Assembly (NCBI GenBank): GCA_949840905.1
Contig: CATKXW010000016.1
Location: 1 to 47,128, forward strand
Reading direction: 5' to 3'
From: an uncultured Eggerthellaceae bacterium
Lineage (GTDB): Bacteria > Actinomycetota > Coriobacteriia > Coriobacteriales > Eggerthellaceae
Length of the DNA: 47,128 bases
Notes under the pieces: generated by a model
Told to the model about the DNA's origin: nothing
The model's database searches: none
What the model saw: the letters and a program-made list of their open reading frames with translations, nothing else
Part shown: in pieces, positions 16,923 to 24,068 of the stretch
Layout: the number at the start of each line of letters is the position of its first letter
How positions within the stretch are numbered: position 1 is the first letter of the stretch
Program-made: the position numbers and the translations under genes

Positions 16923-17510
16923 CTACAATGCGCCTTTGGTCGAAGGAAGCCGTCCTTCGATGCGCGGATCGAGGGCCACCGCTCCTCTCAGGGCGCGCCC
17001 GCAGGCCTTGAACGCTGCCTCGATGAGGTGATGGGCGTTCTCGCCGGCCAGCTGGCGGATGTGCAGCGTCAGACCAGCATTGGCAGCGAAGGCCACGAAG
17101 AACTCCTTGGCCAGCTGCGTATCGAACGATTCGATGGCTCCGATGGGCACTTCAGCCGCCCAGTAGCAGGCCCCACGTCCCGATATGTCGATCGAGGCGA
17201 GCATGAGCGCTTCGTCCATAGGGACCACCTCGGTAGCGAACCGGGCGATGCCGCGCTTGTCGGCCAAAGCCTCGGCCACGGCCATGCCGAGCACGATGCC
17301 GGTGTCTTCCACCGTGTGGTGAGCGTCTACCTGCAGATCCCCCTTTGCGCGCACGCTCAGGTCGAGCAGCCCATGGCGGCCGAGGGCATCCAACATGTGA
17401 TCGAAGAACCCGTTGCCGGTGTCGATGGCGGTCTCACCGCTACCGTCCAGATCGAGAACCACCGTGATGGCGGTCTCCTTCGTGGCCCGGCATGCTTCCG
17501 AACAACGCAT
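16923..17510 (-). CDS. hisB: Imidazoleglycerol-phosphate dehydratase
   Basis: 195 residues, dehydratase only: there is no N-terminal histidinol-phosphatase domain as in enterobacterial HisB. The metal-binding motifs are GFFDHMLDALGRHG, VDAHHTVEDTGI and the symmetric HLIEAAFKACGRAL with ENAHH. The enzyme binds manganese and forms a 24-mer in known cases. A good GGAAGGGGA site lies just upstream. It sits between hisC (36-nt gap) and hisH. The separate histidinol phosphatase is not in the window. Confidence 0.95.
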   Translation of the reverse strand: MRCSEACRATKETAITVVLDLDGSGETAIDTGNGFFDHMLDALGRHGLLDLSVRAKGDLQVDAHHTVEDTGIVLGMAVAEALADKRGIARFATEVVPMDEALMLASIDISGRGACYWAAEVPIGAIESFDTQLAKEFFVAFAANAGLTLHIRQLAGENAHHLIEAAFKACGRALRGAVALDPRIEGRLPSTKGAL

Positions 17511-17546
17511 GGTCTTCCCCTTCCTCTTCCTCTTCTCGCGCGAACC

Positions 17547-18650
17547 TCACGCTTCTCGATCCGTGTTGAAGAAAGACTCCAAGACGGTCAAGAACCGATC
17601 GTTCTCCTCCGCCGTGCCGATGGTCGTCCGCAGCATCCCTTCCAGATAGGGAGCGTGGGAAAGGTCGCGCACTAGCACGCCCTCGTCGTAAAGGCGCTGC
17701 CACAGCGCCGCAGCCCTCTCGGGGCTCGCCTCGCCCTTCTTGTCAGATACGACGAACAGCACCCAGTTCCCATGGCTCGGGAAGGGGCGGATGTCATCGA
17801 TGGCGGCCAGCCGCGACGCTACGCGCTCGCGCTCGGTCACGATGGCCTCGATGCCGCGCTCGAAGGCAGCGCGGTTCTCATAGACCACCCGAGCGATGGC
17901 CTGGGATACCGCATTCACCGAATAGGGCTGACGCACCTTCAGCAGCTCCTCGATGACCGACGGTGCCGCCAAGACGTAGCCCAGCCGCGCGCCCGCCAAC
18001 GAGAACGCCTTGGAGAAGGTGCGCAGGATGACCAGGTTCTCATGGTGCGCTAACAGCGGGCGCACCGTCTCCCGCGAGAACTCGAAATAGGCCTCATCCA
18101 CCACCACCAGCGCATCAGAAGCGTCCAGGAGCGCCTCGATGAAGCGCGTATCGGCCCGCAGCCCGGTCGGGTTGTTCGGGCTGGCCACGATGACGTAGTC
18201 GATATCGCCGCGAGCCATGCGCGAGAGCACCGCCTCCTCATCGACGGAGAAACCAGCCTTGCGCGGGACGGTCACCACCTCAGTGTTGGTCAACCGCGCA
18301 TTGGCAGCATAGACCGAGAAGGTGGGCGGCATGTCGAGGCATCTGCGCCCTGGGCCGCCCCATGCCAAGGCCAGGTCGAACAGCAGCTCATCGCCACCGT
18401 TGCCCACTAGCACGTTGCCACGGTCCAAGCCGTTGGCTTCCGCGATCATATCCCGCAGATCGTTGGCGAGCGGATCGGGATAGCGGTTCAGGGGCACCTT
18501 AGCGATGGCCTCCATGATGCGGCCGCGCAGCTCCTCGTCTATCCCATTCGGATTCTCATTGGCCGACAGATATGCCGTTGCGGGCAGATACTTCGGGTCA
18601 TAAGGAGAGAGCCCTTGCAATTGCGCGGCGGAGGCGCGAACCCTATTCAC
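17547..18650 (-). CDS. hisC: Histidinol-phosphate aminotransferase
   Basis: About 367 residues, a fold-type I PLP enzyme. The PLP lysine is in TFSKAFSLAGARLGY; other marks are LSANENPNG, VGNGGDELLF, VASPNNPTG and VVVDEAYFEF. It converts imidazole acetol phosphate to histidinol phosphate. I place the start at the GTG at 18650, inside the last codons of hisD, with GGGGAGG 6 nt upstream; this gives an 8-bp overlap with hisD. An ATG at 18692 would overlap hisD by 50 bp and is less likely. Confidence 0.93.
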   Translation of the reverse strand: MNRVRASAAQLQGLSPYDPKYLPATAYLSANENPNGIDEELRGRIMEAIAKVPLNRYPDPLANDLRDMIAEANGLDRGNVLVGNGGDELLFDLALAWGGPGRRCLDMPPTFSVYAANARLTNTEVVTVPRKAGFSVDEEAVLSRMARGDIDYVIVASPNNPTGLRADTRFIEALLDASDALVVVDEAYFEFSRETVRPLLAHHENLVILRTFSKAFSLAGARLGYVLAAPSVIEELLKVRQPYSVNAVSQAIARVVYENRAAFERGIEAIVTERERVASRLAAIDDIRPFPSHGNWVLFVVSDKKGEASPERAAALWQRLYDEGVLVRDLSHAPYLEGMLRTTIGTAEENDRFLTVLESFFNTDREA

Positions 18651-20058
18651 CGGATGCCTCCCCAGCGGCGCGATGGGCCGCATCGAGCGCATCGAGAGCG
18701 TCGGTCACGCTGATGACGTTGGCCGGATCGATGCGCTGGGCCTCGGCGCGACGAGCGAAGGCATCGTCGCCGTTCAACAGCTTGTCGCAGCGCATGGCCA
18801 CCGACATGGCATGAGCCCACAGCCCCTCATGGCTCGCGATGCGCATGACCGCCCGCGCATCGTTGCGCAGCGCGTGGGGACTGAACGAGATGATGGAGGA
18901 CTTCTTCACGAACTCGTCCACCGACAAGGGCGAGGCGTAGCGCGCCGTGCCACCGGTGGGCAGCGTGTGGTTCGGACCCGCCACATAGTCCCCCACGGCC
19001 TCCGGCGTCCATTCGCCCAAGAATATAGCACCGGCGTTGCGGATGCCGCCCAGGTAGTCCATGGCATGGACCACGTGCATCTCCAAGTGCTCCGGAGCGA
19101 TGACGTTGACGGTCTGCAGGGCTTGATCCATGGTGGGCACCACCACTATGAGGCCCATGTCATCGAGGGACTTCCTCGTGATGTCGGCCCGCGGAGAGGC
19201 ATCCAGCAGCACCGCGAGCGCCGCTTCCACTTCCTCAGCGTAGGCCTCCGAGAACGTGACCAGATAGCAAGCGGCGAGCGGATCGTGCTCGGCCTGGGCC
19301 ATAAGGTCGATGGCCACCAGCGCCGGGTCGGCCGTCTCGTCGGCCACCACGCACACCTCCGACGGCCCGGCGATCATGTCGATGCCCACATCTCCCGATA
19401 CCGCCTTCTTCGCCGCAGCCACATAGGCGTTGCCAGGGCCGGTTATCTTATCGACGGGCGCGATGGACTCGGTACCGTAGGCCAGCGCGGCGATGGCTTG
19501 CGCGCCGCCCACGGTGTAGACCTCGGTCACCCCGGCGAGCTTGCACGCGGCCAAGATGGCAGCGTCCACGGTGCCATCTGCGGTGGGCGGCGTGACGCAC
19601 ACGATGCGCTCCACCCCCGCCACCTGGGCCGGCAGCGCGTTCATGAGCACGGTGGACGGATAGAGCGCACGACCCCCGGGCACGTAGATGCCCACGGAAT
19701 CGAGCGGGGTCACCTTCGCTCCCACGATGGCACCGTCCTCGCGGGTGAACACCCAGCTCTGCTGCACCTGCCGCTCGTGGAAGTCGCGGATCTGGCGTGC
19801 CGCATGACCGAGGGCTTCCAGGGTCTCGGGCCCCACATGCGCTACGGCCGCATCGAGGGTGACATCCGAAACGCGGAAGCTCTTCACCGCAACATGATCG
19901 AACCTCTCGGTGAGCTCGCGCAGGGCCGCATCGCCCTGGGAACGCACCTGCTCCACGATGGTCGCCGCCGCTTCGAGGGCTTCGGCGTTGAATGCTCCGG
20001 TACGGTTCAGGAAATGCTTGCTGAACGGTTCGTTGCGCTTGAGAGTGACGCGGCGCAT
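18643..20058 (-). CDS. hisD: Histidinol dehydrogenase
   Basis: 471 residues, slightly longer than the usual 430 because of an Ala/Asp-rich C-terminal tail. Motifs include VGIYVPGGRALYPSTVLMNA, TGPGNAYVAAAKK, IDMIAGPSEV and EHLEMHV, with the zinc ligands of the family (QAEHDP, ..H near GPNHTLPT). It performs the two NAD+-dependent oxidations of histidinol to histidine. The start has only a weak binding site (GAGAAAG). It follows the hisZG fusion by 44 nt and overlaps hisC. Confidence 0.95.
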   Translation of the reverse strand: MRRVTLKRNEPFSKHFLNRTGAFNAEALEAAATIVEQVRSQGDAALRELTERFDHVAVKSFRVSDVTLDAAVAHVGPETLEALGHAARQIRDFHERQVQQSWVFTREDGAIVGAKVTPLDSVGIYVPGGRALYPSTVLMNALPAQVAGVERIVCVTPPTADGTVDAAILAACKLAGVTEVYTVGGAQAIAALAYGTESIAPVDKITGPGNAYVAAAKKAVSGDVGIDMIAGPSEVCVVADETADPALVAIDLMAQAEHDPLAACYLVTFSEAYAEEVEAALAVLLDASPRADITRKSLDDMGLIVVVPTMDQALQTVNVIAPEHLEMHVVHAMDYLGGIRNAGAIFLGEWTPEAVGDYVAGPNHTLPTGGTARYASPLSVDEFVKKSSIISFSPHALRNDARAVMRIASHEGLWAHAMSVAMRCDKLLNGDDAFARRAEAQRIDPANVISVTDALDALDAAHRAAGEASGE

Positions 20059-20102
20059 AGCGGTCTCGCTTTCTCTTCTCGGTCGTGAATAGGTCTATGG
20101 TA

Positions 20103-21788
20103 CTACGCAGAGGCGCCCGCGATGGGAGCGTAGGCGGTCGTTTCGGCATGGGCGTGCAGAGCGCGGGCCAGCTCCGCCACGCGCGGGTCGGTGCGCAGGC
20201 TACAGGGGTTGGCGAAGAAGCGCGCCGTGGATGCGAGCACCTCATCGACCACCACCAGGTCGTTCTCGCGCAGCGTGGTGCCCGTGGCCGTGATGTCGAC
20301 GATGCACTCGGCCAAGCCCGTGAGCGGCGCGAGCTCGATGTTGCCGTGCAGCTTCACGATCTGCACCTGCATGCCGCGACGAGCGAAATGCTCAGCGGCT
20401 ATGGAGGGATACTTCGTGGCCACGCGCACCGACCCGAGCTCGCCGTAGCGACGTTGAGCCGCTCCTTGAGCATAGCGGGGCTCGGCTACGATGAAGCGAC
20501 ACGCACCGAAGCCGAGGTCCACCAGCTCCACAGTGTCAGCGGCGGCCTCTAAGAGCGAATCTTTGCCGCAGATACCGCAATCAGCCGCGCCCGCAGCCAC
20601 GAACACCGGTGCGTCGGTGGGTCGCACGATGATGTAGTCGGCCTGCGCCCCACGGATGATGAGCTGCCGACCGGGTCGGTCGAGATCGGCCGTGTCGAGG
20701 CCAGCTGCCTGCAAGCACGCCACGGCATCGGGGTTCAGCGAGCCCTTCGGCACCGCGATGCGCAAGGGCCGCGCTCCTTCGTATGCCCCGGGCACGGCGG
20801 CCTCCCGTGCGGCAAGAGCCTGTTCCAGGTAGAACGCGAAGCCCGCCGCCGGCCGCTCGGCACCGTAGGCGCCCAGCATGCGATCGTAGCGACCGCCTGA
20901 GCCCAGAGGCGAGCCAAGCCCCTGTCCATAGGCCTCGAACACCAGGCCGGTGTAATAGTCGAACGAGCTCATGACCGAGAAATCCACCAGCACCCGAGCC
21001 TGCGGGTTGAGCGATGCCACCTCATCGTAGAGCCGTTCCAGCCCGTCAAGACCCTGGGCACAGCCGAGCGGAGCGGTCAGAGAACGGACTTCGGCGATAG
21101 CCTCTCTGCCACCACGAATGCGCGGCAAGCGCCGGATGGCCGCAGCCACTGCTCGATCGCATCCGCACCGGGCCGACTCTTCGTCCACCAAACGATCGAG
21201 CTTCACGAAGTCCGACCCATGGAACCCATCGAGCACCGCGGCCTTCCATCCATCGCTCGCCCCGCTCACGTCCAGCAGCGCCCGCAGCACCGCCACCGAC
21301 GCGATGGCGAGGGTGAACGGTCCGACGCCGATGGCATCCATGGCCTCGATGAAGAGCGCTACCACTTCATGGTCGGCTTCAACGTCCCGCACCCCGATGC
21401 ACTCGATGCCTATCTGGGTGAGCTCTCGTGCGCTCGCTGCCGCGTCCCGTGCGGTCTCGCGGAAGACGCGCTGGGTATAGCGAAACCGCAACGGGCCTTC
21501 CACGTCCCCGTAGCGGGTGGCGCACAGACGCGCCACTTGCAACGTCACGTCGGGACGCAGGGCTAGAAGGTCGCCTTGGGCATCGAACAGCTTGAAGGGC
21601 GGTGCCGGCATGCGGCCCGAGGCCAAGGCCCCTTGGCGCAGCACGTCCATCACCTCCAAGGTGGGCGTCTCGATGGGCGCATAGCCGCGAGAAGCGAACA
21701 GATCCTGCACCGCGCGGGTCAGCTGTTCACGTTCGGTCGCCTCATCAGCCAAGATGTCTCGAAAGCCCGAAGGCGTGGCAAGGTTCAT
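20103..21788 (-). CDS. hisZG: HisZ-HisG fusion: ATP phosphoribosyltransferase regulatory and catalytic subunits
   Basis: One continuous 561-residue frame. Residues 1 to about 333 are HisZ, a histidyl-tRNA-synthetase-like protein (TPSGFRDILADEA, LRPDVTLQVARL, RFRYTQRVFRE, GGRYDRMLGAYG). After a linker of about 8 residues, HisG of the short form starts at about residue 342 (LRIAVPKGSLNPDAVACLQ), and the PRPP-binding motif DITATGTTLREN is at about 498-509. Short-form HisG needs HisZ for activity and histidine feedback, normally as a hetero-octamer of separate chains. No stop, frameshift or internal binding site is visible at the junction. First gene of the operon; an extended -10 lies at 21827-21835. 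Confidence 0.92.
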   Translation of the reverse strand: MNLATPSGFRDILADEATEREQLTRAVQDLFASRGYAPIETPTLEVMDVLRQGALASGRMPAPPFKLFDAQGDLLALRPDVTLQVARLCATRYGDVEGPLRFRYTQRVFRETARDAAASARELTQIGIECIGVRDVEADHEVVALFIEAMDAIGVGPFTLAIASVAVLRALLDVSGASDGWKAAVLDGFHGSDFVKLDRLVDEESARCGCDRAVAAAIRRLPRIRGGREAIAEVRSLTAPLGCAQGLDGLERLYDEVASLNPQARVLVDFSVMSSFDYYTGLVFEAYGQGLGSPLGSGGRYDRMLGAYGAERPAAGFAFYLEQALAAREAAVPGAYEGARPLRIAVPKGSLNPDAVACLQAAGLDTADLDRPGRQLIIRGAQADYIIVRPTDAPVFVAAGAADCGICGKDSLLEAAADTVELVDLGFGACRFIVAEPRYAQGAAQRRYGELGSVRVATKYPSIAAEHFARRGMQVQIVKLHGNIELAPLTGLAECIVDITATGTTLRENDLVVVDEVLASTARFFANPCSLRTDPRVAELARALHAHAETTAYAPIAGASA

Positions 21789-21826
21789 GGTGAAGCTCTC
21801 TCATCTTCTCTCGATCCGATGCAGTT

Positions 21827-21835
21827 ACTTTATCA
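21827..21835 (-). promoter_or_regulatory. Putative extended -10 promoter of the his operon
   Basis: TGATAAAGT on the minus strand fits the extended -10 pattern. Transcription would start near 21820, only about 32 nt before the ATG of hisZG, so there is no room for a histidine leader peptide or a T-box. Regulation by attenuation therefore looks unlikely here. Confidence 0.4.
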
Positions 21836-21845
21836 CAGTAGAGTA

Positions 21846-22298
21846 CTAAAGTGTAGGACCTTTCCGTGATGCCCGATACAACCACAGGAGCGCCGCCGCC
21901 ATCAGAAGAAGGCCCACGCCGTCGAACACGATGAATCGCAGCAGCGACGCGCTCAGGATGGCGAACGCAGGATCAGCCGCGATCGTCATATAAAGGTAGA
22001 CCTCCCCCACAAGACCGATGAGCTGCTGGGTCAAGATCACCACGCCCAGCACGCAGAAGCGGTCAGGAGCGACGATGAAGGGCGGATAGGTGGCATTCCA
22101 CATAAGGAACGCCACACCCAAGCCCGCCACGGCGATCTGCCCGACACGGCCAGCATCCTCCAGCATGAAGCCGGCTGTGAAGTCGCCCGGAACCAGCAGG
22201 AAACCGAGCGCGCACTGCACGTTCACCACGAACACAGCGGCGAAGACGAGGCGGGTGACCACGGCGGCTGTCTTTCTCTTAGAAGCCATAGCGGCCAT
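21846..22298 (-). CDS. Small membrane protein of unknown function, four spans
   Basis: About 150 residues from the ATG at 22298 (a second ATG lies at 22289). A short basic N-terminus (ASKRKT) is followed by four hydrophobic segments, including VFVVNVQCALGFLLVPGDF, VAGLGVAFLMWNATYPPFIV and a C-terminal LLLMAAALLWLY. I do not recognise the family. The frame stays open further upstream, but there it runs through the antisense of tRNA-His and is not coding. The gene sits back to back with the tRNA cluster and ahead of the his operon; the stop is 57 nt from hisZG. Confidence 0.65.
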   Translation of the reverse strand: MAAMASKRKTAAVVTRLVFAAVFVVNVQCALGFLLVPGDFTAGFMLEDAGRVGQIAVAGLGVAFLMWNATYPPFIVAPDRFCVLGVVILTQQLIGLVGEVYLYMTIAADPAFAILSASLLRFIVFDGVGLLLMAAALLWLYRASRKGPTL

Positions 22299-22313
22299 TA
22301 TAAGTTTTTTTCC

Positions 22314-22342
22314 TTGCGCCCCTTCGCCAACTTCTCTATAAT
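22314..22342 (+). promoter_or_regulatory. Promoter of tRNA-His
   Basis: TTGCGC at 22314-22319 and a perfect TATAAT at 22337-22342, spaced by 17 bp. The start would be near 22349, about 10 nt before the mature tRNA. Confidence 0.75.
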
Positions 22343-22358
22343 TCTGCCTTGCGCTTTG

Positions 22359-22435
22359 GTGGCTATAGTTCAGTTGGCTAGAACGCCAGATTGTGGCTCT
22401 GGAGGTCGTCGGTTCGAGTCCGATTAGCCACCCCA
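22359..22435 (+). tRNA. tRNA-His (GTG)
   Basis: A full cloverleaf: acceptor GTGGCTA pairs with TAGCCAC (22425-22431), the anticodon GTG is at 22393-22395 between CCAGA and TCTGG, and the T loop is GGTTCGAGTCC. CCA is encoded (22433-22435). The base before, G at 22358, pairs with C at 22432, giving the extra G-1:C73 pair that identifies tRNA-His. Confidence 0.97.
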
Positions 22436-22436
22436 C

Positions 22437-22473
22437 GCGCGCCCCTTCCCTTCCTCATGAAGAAGGTGCGCGC
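22437..22473 (+). other. Hairpin after tRNA-His
   Basis: GCGCGC-C-CCTTC and GAAGG-T-GCGCGC form an 11-bp stem with one mismatch right after the CCA end. No T run follows, so it is either a weak terminator or a processing signal for the tRNA 3' end. Confidence 0.45.
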
Positions 22474-22500
22474 GGCTGAAGGGCGATGCAGAGAATGTGC

Positions 22501-22529
22501 TTGCAAGCTGTTCCGGTTTCGCCTACAAT
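22501..22529 (+). promoter_or_regulatory. Promoter of tRNA-Lys
   Basis: TTGCAA at 22501-22506 and TACAAT at 22524-22529, with a 17-bp spacer. The start would be near 22536, 7 nt before the mature tRNA. Confidence 0.7.
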
Positions 22530-22542
22530 AGCAAAGCGTTTT

Positions 22543-22618
22543 GCGCCATTAGCTTAGTTGGTAGAGCAGGGGACTCTTAATCCCAAGGTCGAAGGTTCGA
22601 GTCCTTCATGGCGCACCA
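22543..22618 (+). tRNA. tRNA-Lys (CTT)
   Basis: Acceptor GCGCCAT pairs with ATGGCGC; the anticodon loop CTCTTAA carries CTT at 22576-22578; the T arm is GAAGGTTCGAGTCCTTC; A73 and an encoded CCA end the gene at 22618. Length is 76 nt. Confidence 0.95.
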
Positions 22619-22628
22619 GAAAGCATCG

Positions 22629-22661
22629 AGAGCCGCCAACGTTGTTGTTGCGGCTCTTTTT
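22629..22661 (+). terminator. Intrinsic terminator after tRNA-Lys
   Basis: AGAGCCGC (22629-22636) and GCGGCTCT (22650-22657) form a perfect 8-bp stem with a 13-nt loop, followed by a run of T residues to 22661. Confidence 0.75.
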
Positions 22662-22675
22662 CTAGCTCGAGGCAT

Positions 22676-22750
22676 GCGCCCATAGCTCAATGGTGGAGCA
22701 GAGGACTCATAATCCTTTGGTTGCAGGTTCGAATCCTGCTGGGCGCACCA
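22676..22750 (+). tRNA. tRNA with CAT anticodon: elongator Met or lysidine-type Ile
   Basis: Acceptor GCGCCCA pairs with TGGGCGC, the anticodon loop CTCATAA carries CAT at 22708-22710, the T arm is GCAGGTTCGAATCCTGC, and CCA is encoded. It is not an initiator tRNA: the anticodon stem lacks the three G:C pairs. The arm sequence GAGGACTCATAATCC followed by TTTGGTTGC resembles known tRNA-Ile2 genes (where TilS changes C34 to lysidine) as much as elongator tRNA-Met. The identity cannot be settled by eye. It starts only 14 nt after the terminator of tRNA-Lys, and no independent promoter is obvious. Confidence 0.9.
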
Positions 22751-22927
22751 TTTCTTCTCTGTTTCCTTCACCCCCTTGCTCTTGCCTTCTGGTTGCAAGG
22801 TCGCATCAGCTAACGGCTCGGTTTCAGTCAGACGCAAAAGACGCTCTTCCTCTCGGGGATGCCGTAGTATGAGAGCGAGAAGGGCTAGTGAGCGCCAAAC
22901 AGCGAACGGAAAGAGCGGTGCAGGGCC

Positions 22928-24031
22928 ATGGTGAGCGAACGCGATAAGGGCATCATCCGCGCCAGCATCGTCGGCATCGCGGGAAACCTCGTGCTCACTG
23001 CCTTCAAGCTGCTGGTGGGCGTGATGGCGAGCTCCATCGCCATCATCCTCGATGGCGTGAACAACGCCACCGACGCGCTGTCCTCCCTCATCACCATCGC
23101 GGGCACGAAGCTCGCAGCACGCCGGGCCGACCGCGCCCATCCTTTCGGCTATGGCCGCGTCGAATACGTCACTTCGGTAGCCATCGCCCTCATCATCCTG
23201 GGCGCCGGCGTCATATCCATGCGCGAGTCCGTCCTCAAGATCATCTCCCCGGCCGATCCGGACTATCGCATGGTCACCTTAGTGGTCATCATCGCCTCCA
23301 TCGCGGCCAAGGTGATCATCGGGCTGTACTTCCGCCGCCGGGGTTCTCAGCTGCGCTCGGAAGCCCTCCGCGCCTCAGGCATAGACTCCGACTACGACGC
23401 GGTGCTCTCCGCTGGCACCCTGGTAGCAGCGCTGGCCATGATGCTGTGGAAGGTGAACATCGACGGTATCGTGGGCGCCATCATCTCGCTGTTCGTGCTG
23501 AAAGCGGGCTTCGACATCCTGCGCGACGCCGTGAACCCCATCATCGGCTGTCGCGAGAGCGACGAGCTCGGACGTCAGCTGAAATCCCACATCGCCTCCT
23601 ACCCTGAGGTGAAGGATGCCTACGACCTCATCCTCGACGATTTCGGTCCGAACGTGATGGTGGGATCGGTGCATATCGAGGTGCCCGATGCTATGACCGC
23701 CTGCGACATCGACCGGCTCACCCGCGCCATCGTGAAAGACGTTGCCGAGAAGTTCAACGTCATCCTCACCGTTGGCATCTATGCGCAGAACACCACGGGC
23801 GCCTTCGCCCCGGTATGCGAGGAGCTGCGACGCATCGTAGCGGCGCACCCCTCTGTGCTTCAGATGCACGGGTTCTACGGCGATGAGAAGACCAACACCG
23901 TCTGCTTCGATCTGGTCATCGACTTCGGCGCCGACGCTCAGAGCGTTCGCGACGACGTAGTAGGCGCTCTGAAGGTCGCCTACCCGCGCTTCTCTTATAA
24001 TGTTACGATCGATACCGATTGCCTCGACTGA
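22928..24031 (+). CDS. Cation diffusion facilitator, probably a Mn2+/Fe2+-type exporter
   Basis: 367 residues with six hydrophobic spans in the first 215 and a cytoplasmic domain after that, the normal CDF layout. The metal site in span 2 reads DGVNNATDALSS, giving an NxxxD pair, and span 5 carries DxxxD in IDSDYDAVLSAG. This N-D-D-D combination is associated with manganese-type CDF exporters, while zinc exporters have H/D-D-H-D. HPFGYGRVEY is the conserved loop. The C-terminal part (about 215-367) is longer than the usual 80 residues and may contain two ferredoxin-like units. An antiporter gene follows with 38 nt between the stop codon and its start, so both probably form one ion-homeostasis unit. 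Confidence 0.88.
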   Translation: MVSERDKGIIRASIVGIAGNLVLTAFKLLVGVMASSIAIILDGVNNATDALSSLITIAGTKLAARRADRAHPFGYGRVEYVTSVAIALIILGAGVISMRESVLKIISPADPDYRMVTLVVIIASIAAKVIIGLYFRRRGSQLRSEALRASGIDSDYDAVLSAGTLVAALAMMLWKVNIDGIVGAIISLFVLKAGFDILRDAVNPIIGCRESDELGRQLKSHIASYPEVKDAYDLILDDFGPNVMVGSVHIEVPDAMTACDIDRLTRAIVKDVAEKFNVILTVGIYAQNTTGAFAPVCEELRRIVAAHPSVLQMHGFYGDEKTNTVCFDLVIDFGADAQSVRDDVVGALKVAYPRFSYNVTIDTDCLD

Positions 24032-24068
24032 CCGTTCTCATAAGACGAAAGAAAGGACGGCCCCGCCC

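Noticed and set aside
22577-23140. Minus-strand open frame of 187 codons across the tRNA-Lys and CAT tRNA genes
   Set aside because: The sequence contains the typical antisense-tRNA peptides (DSNLRPWD, DSNLQPKDY), so it is an artefact of the tRNA genes.
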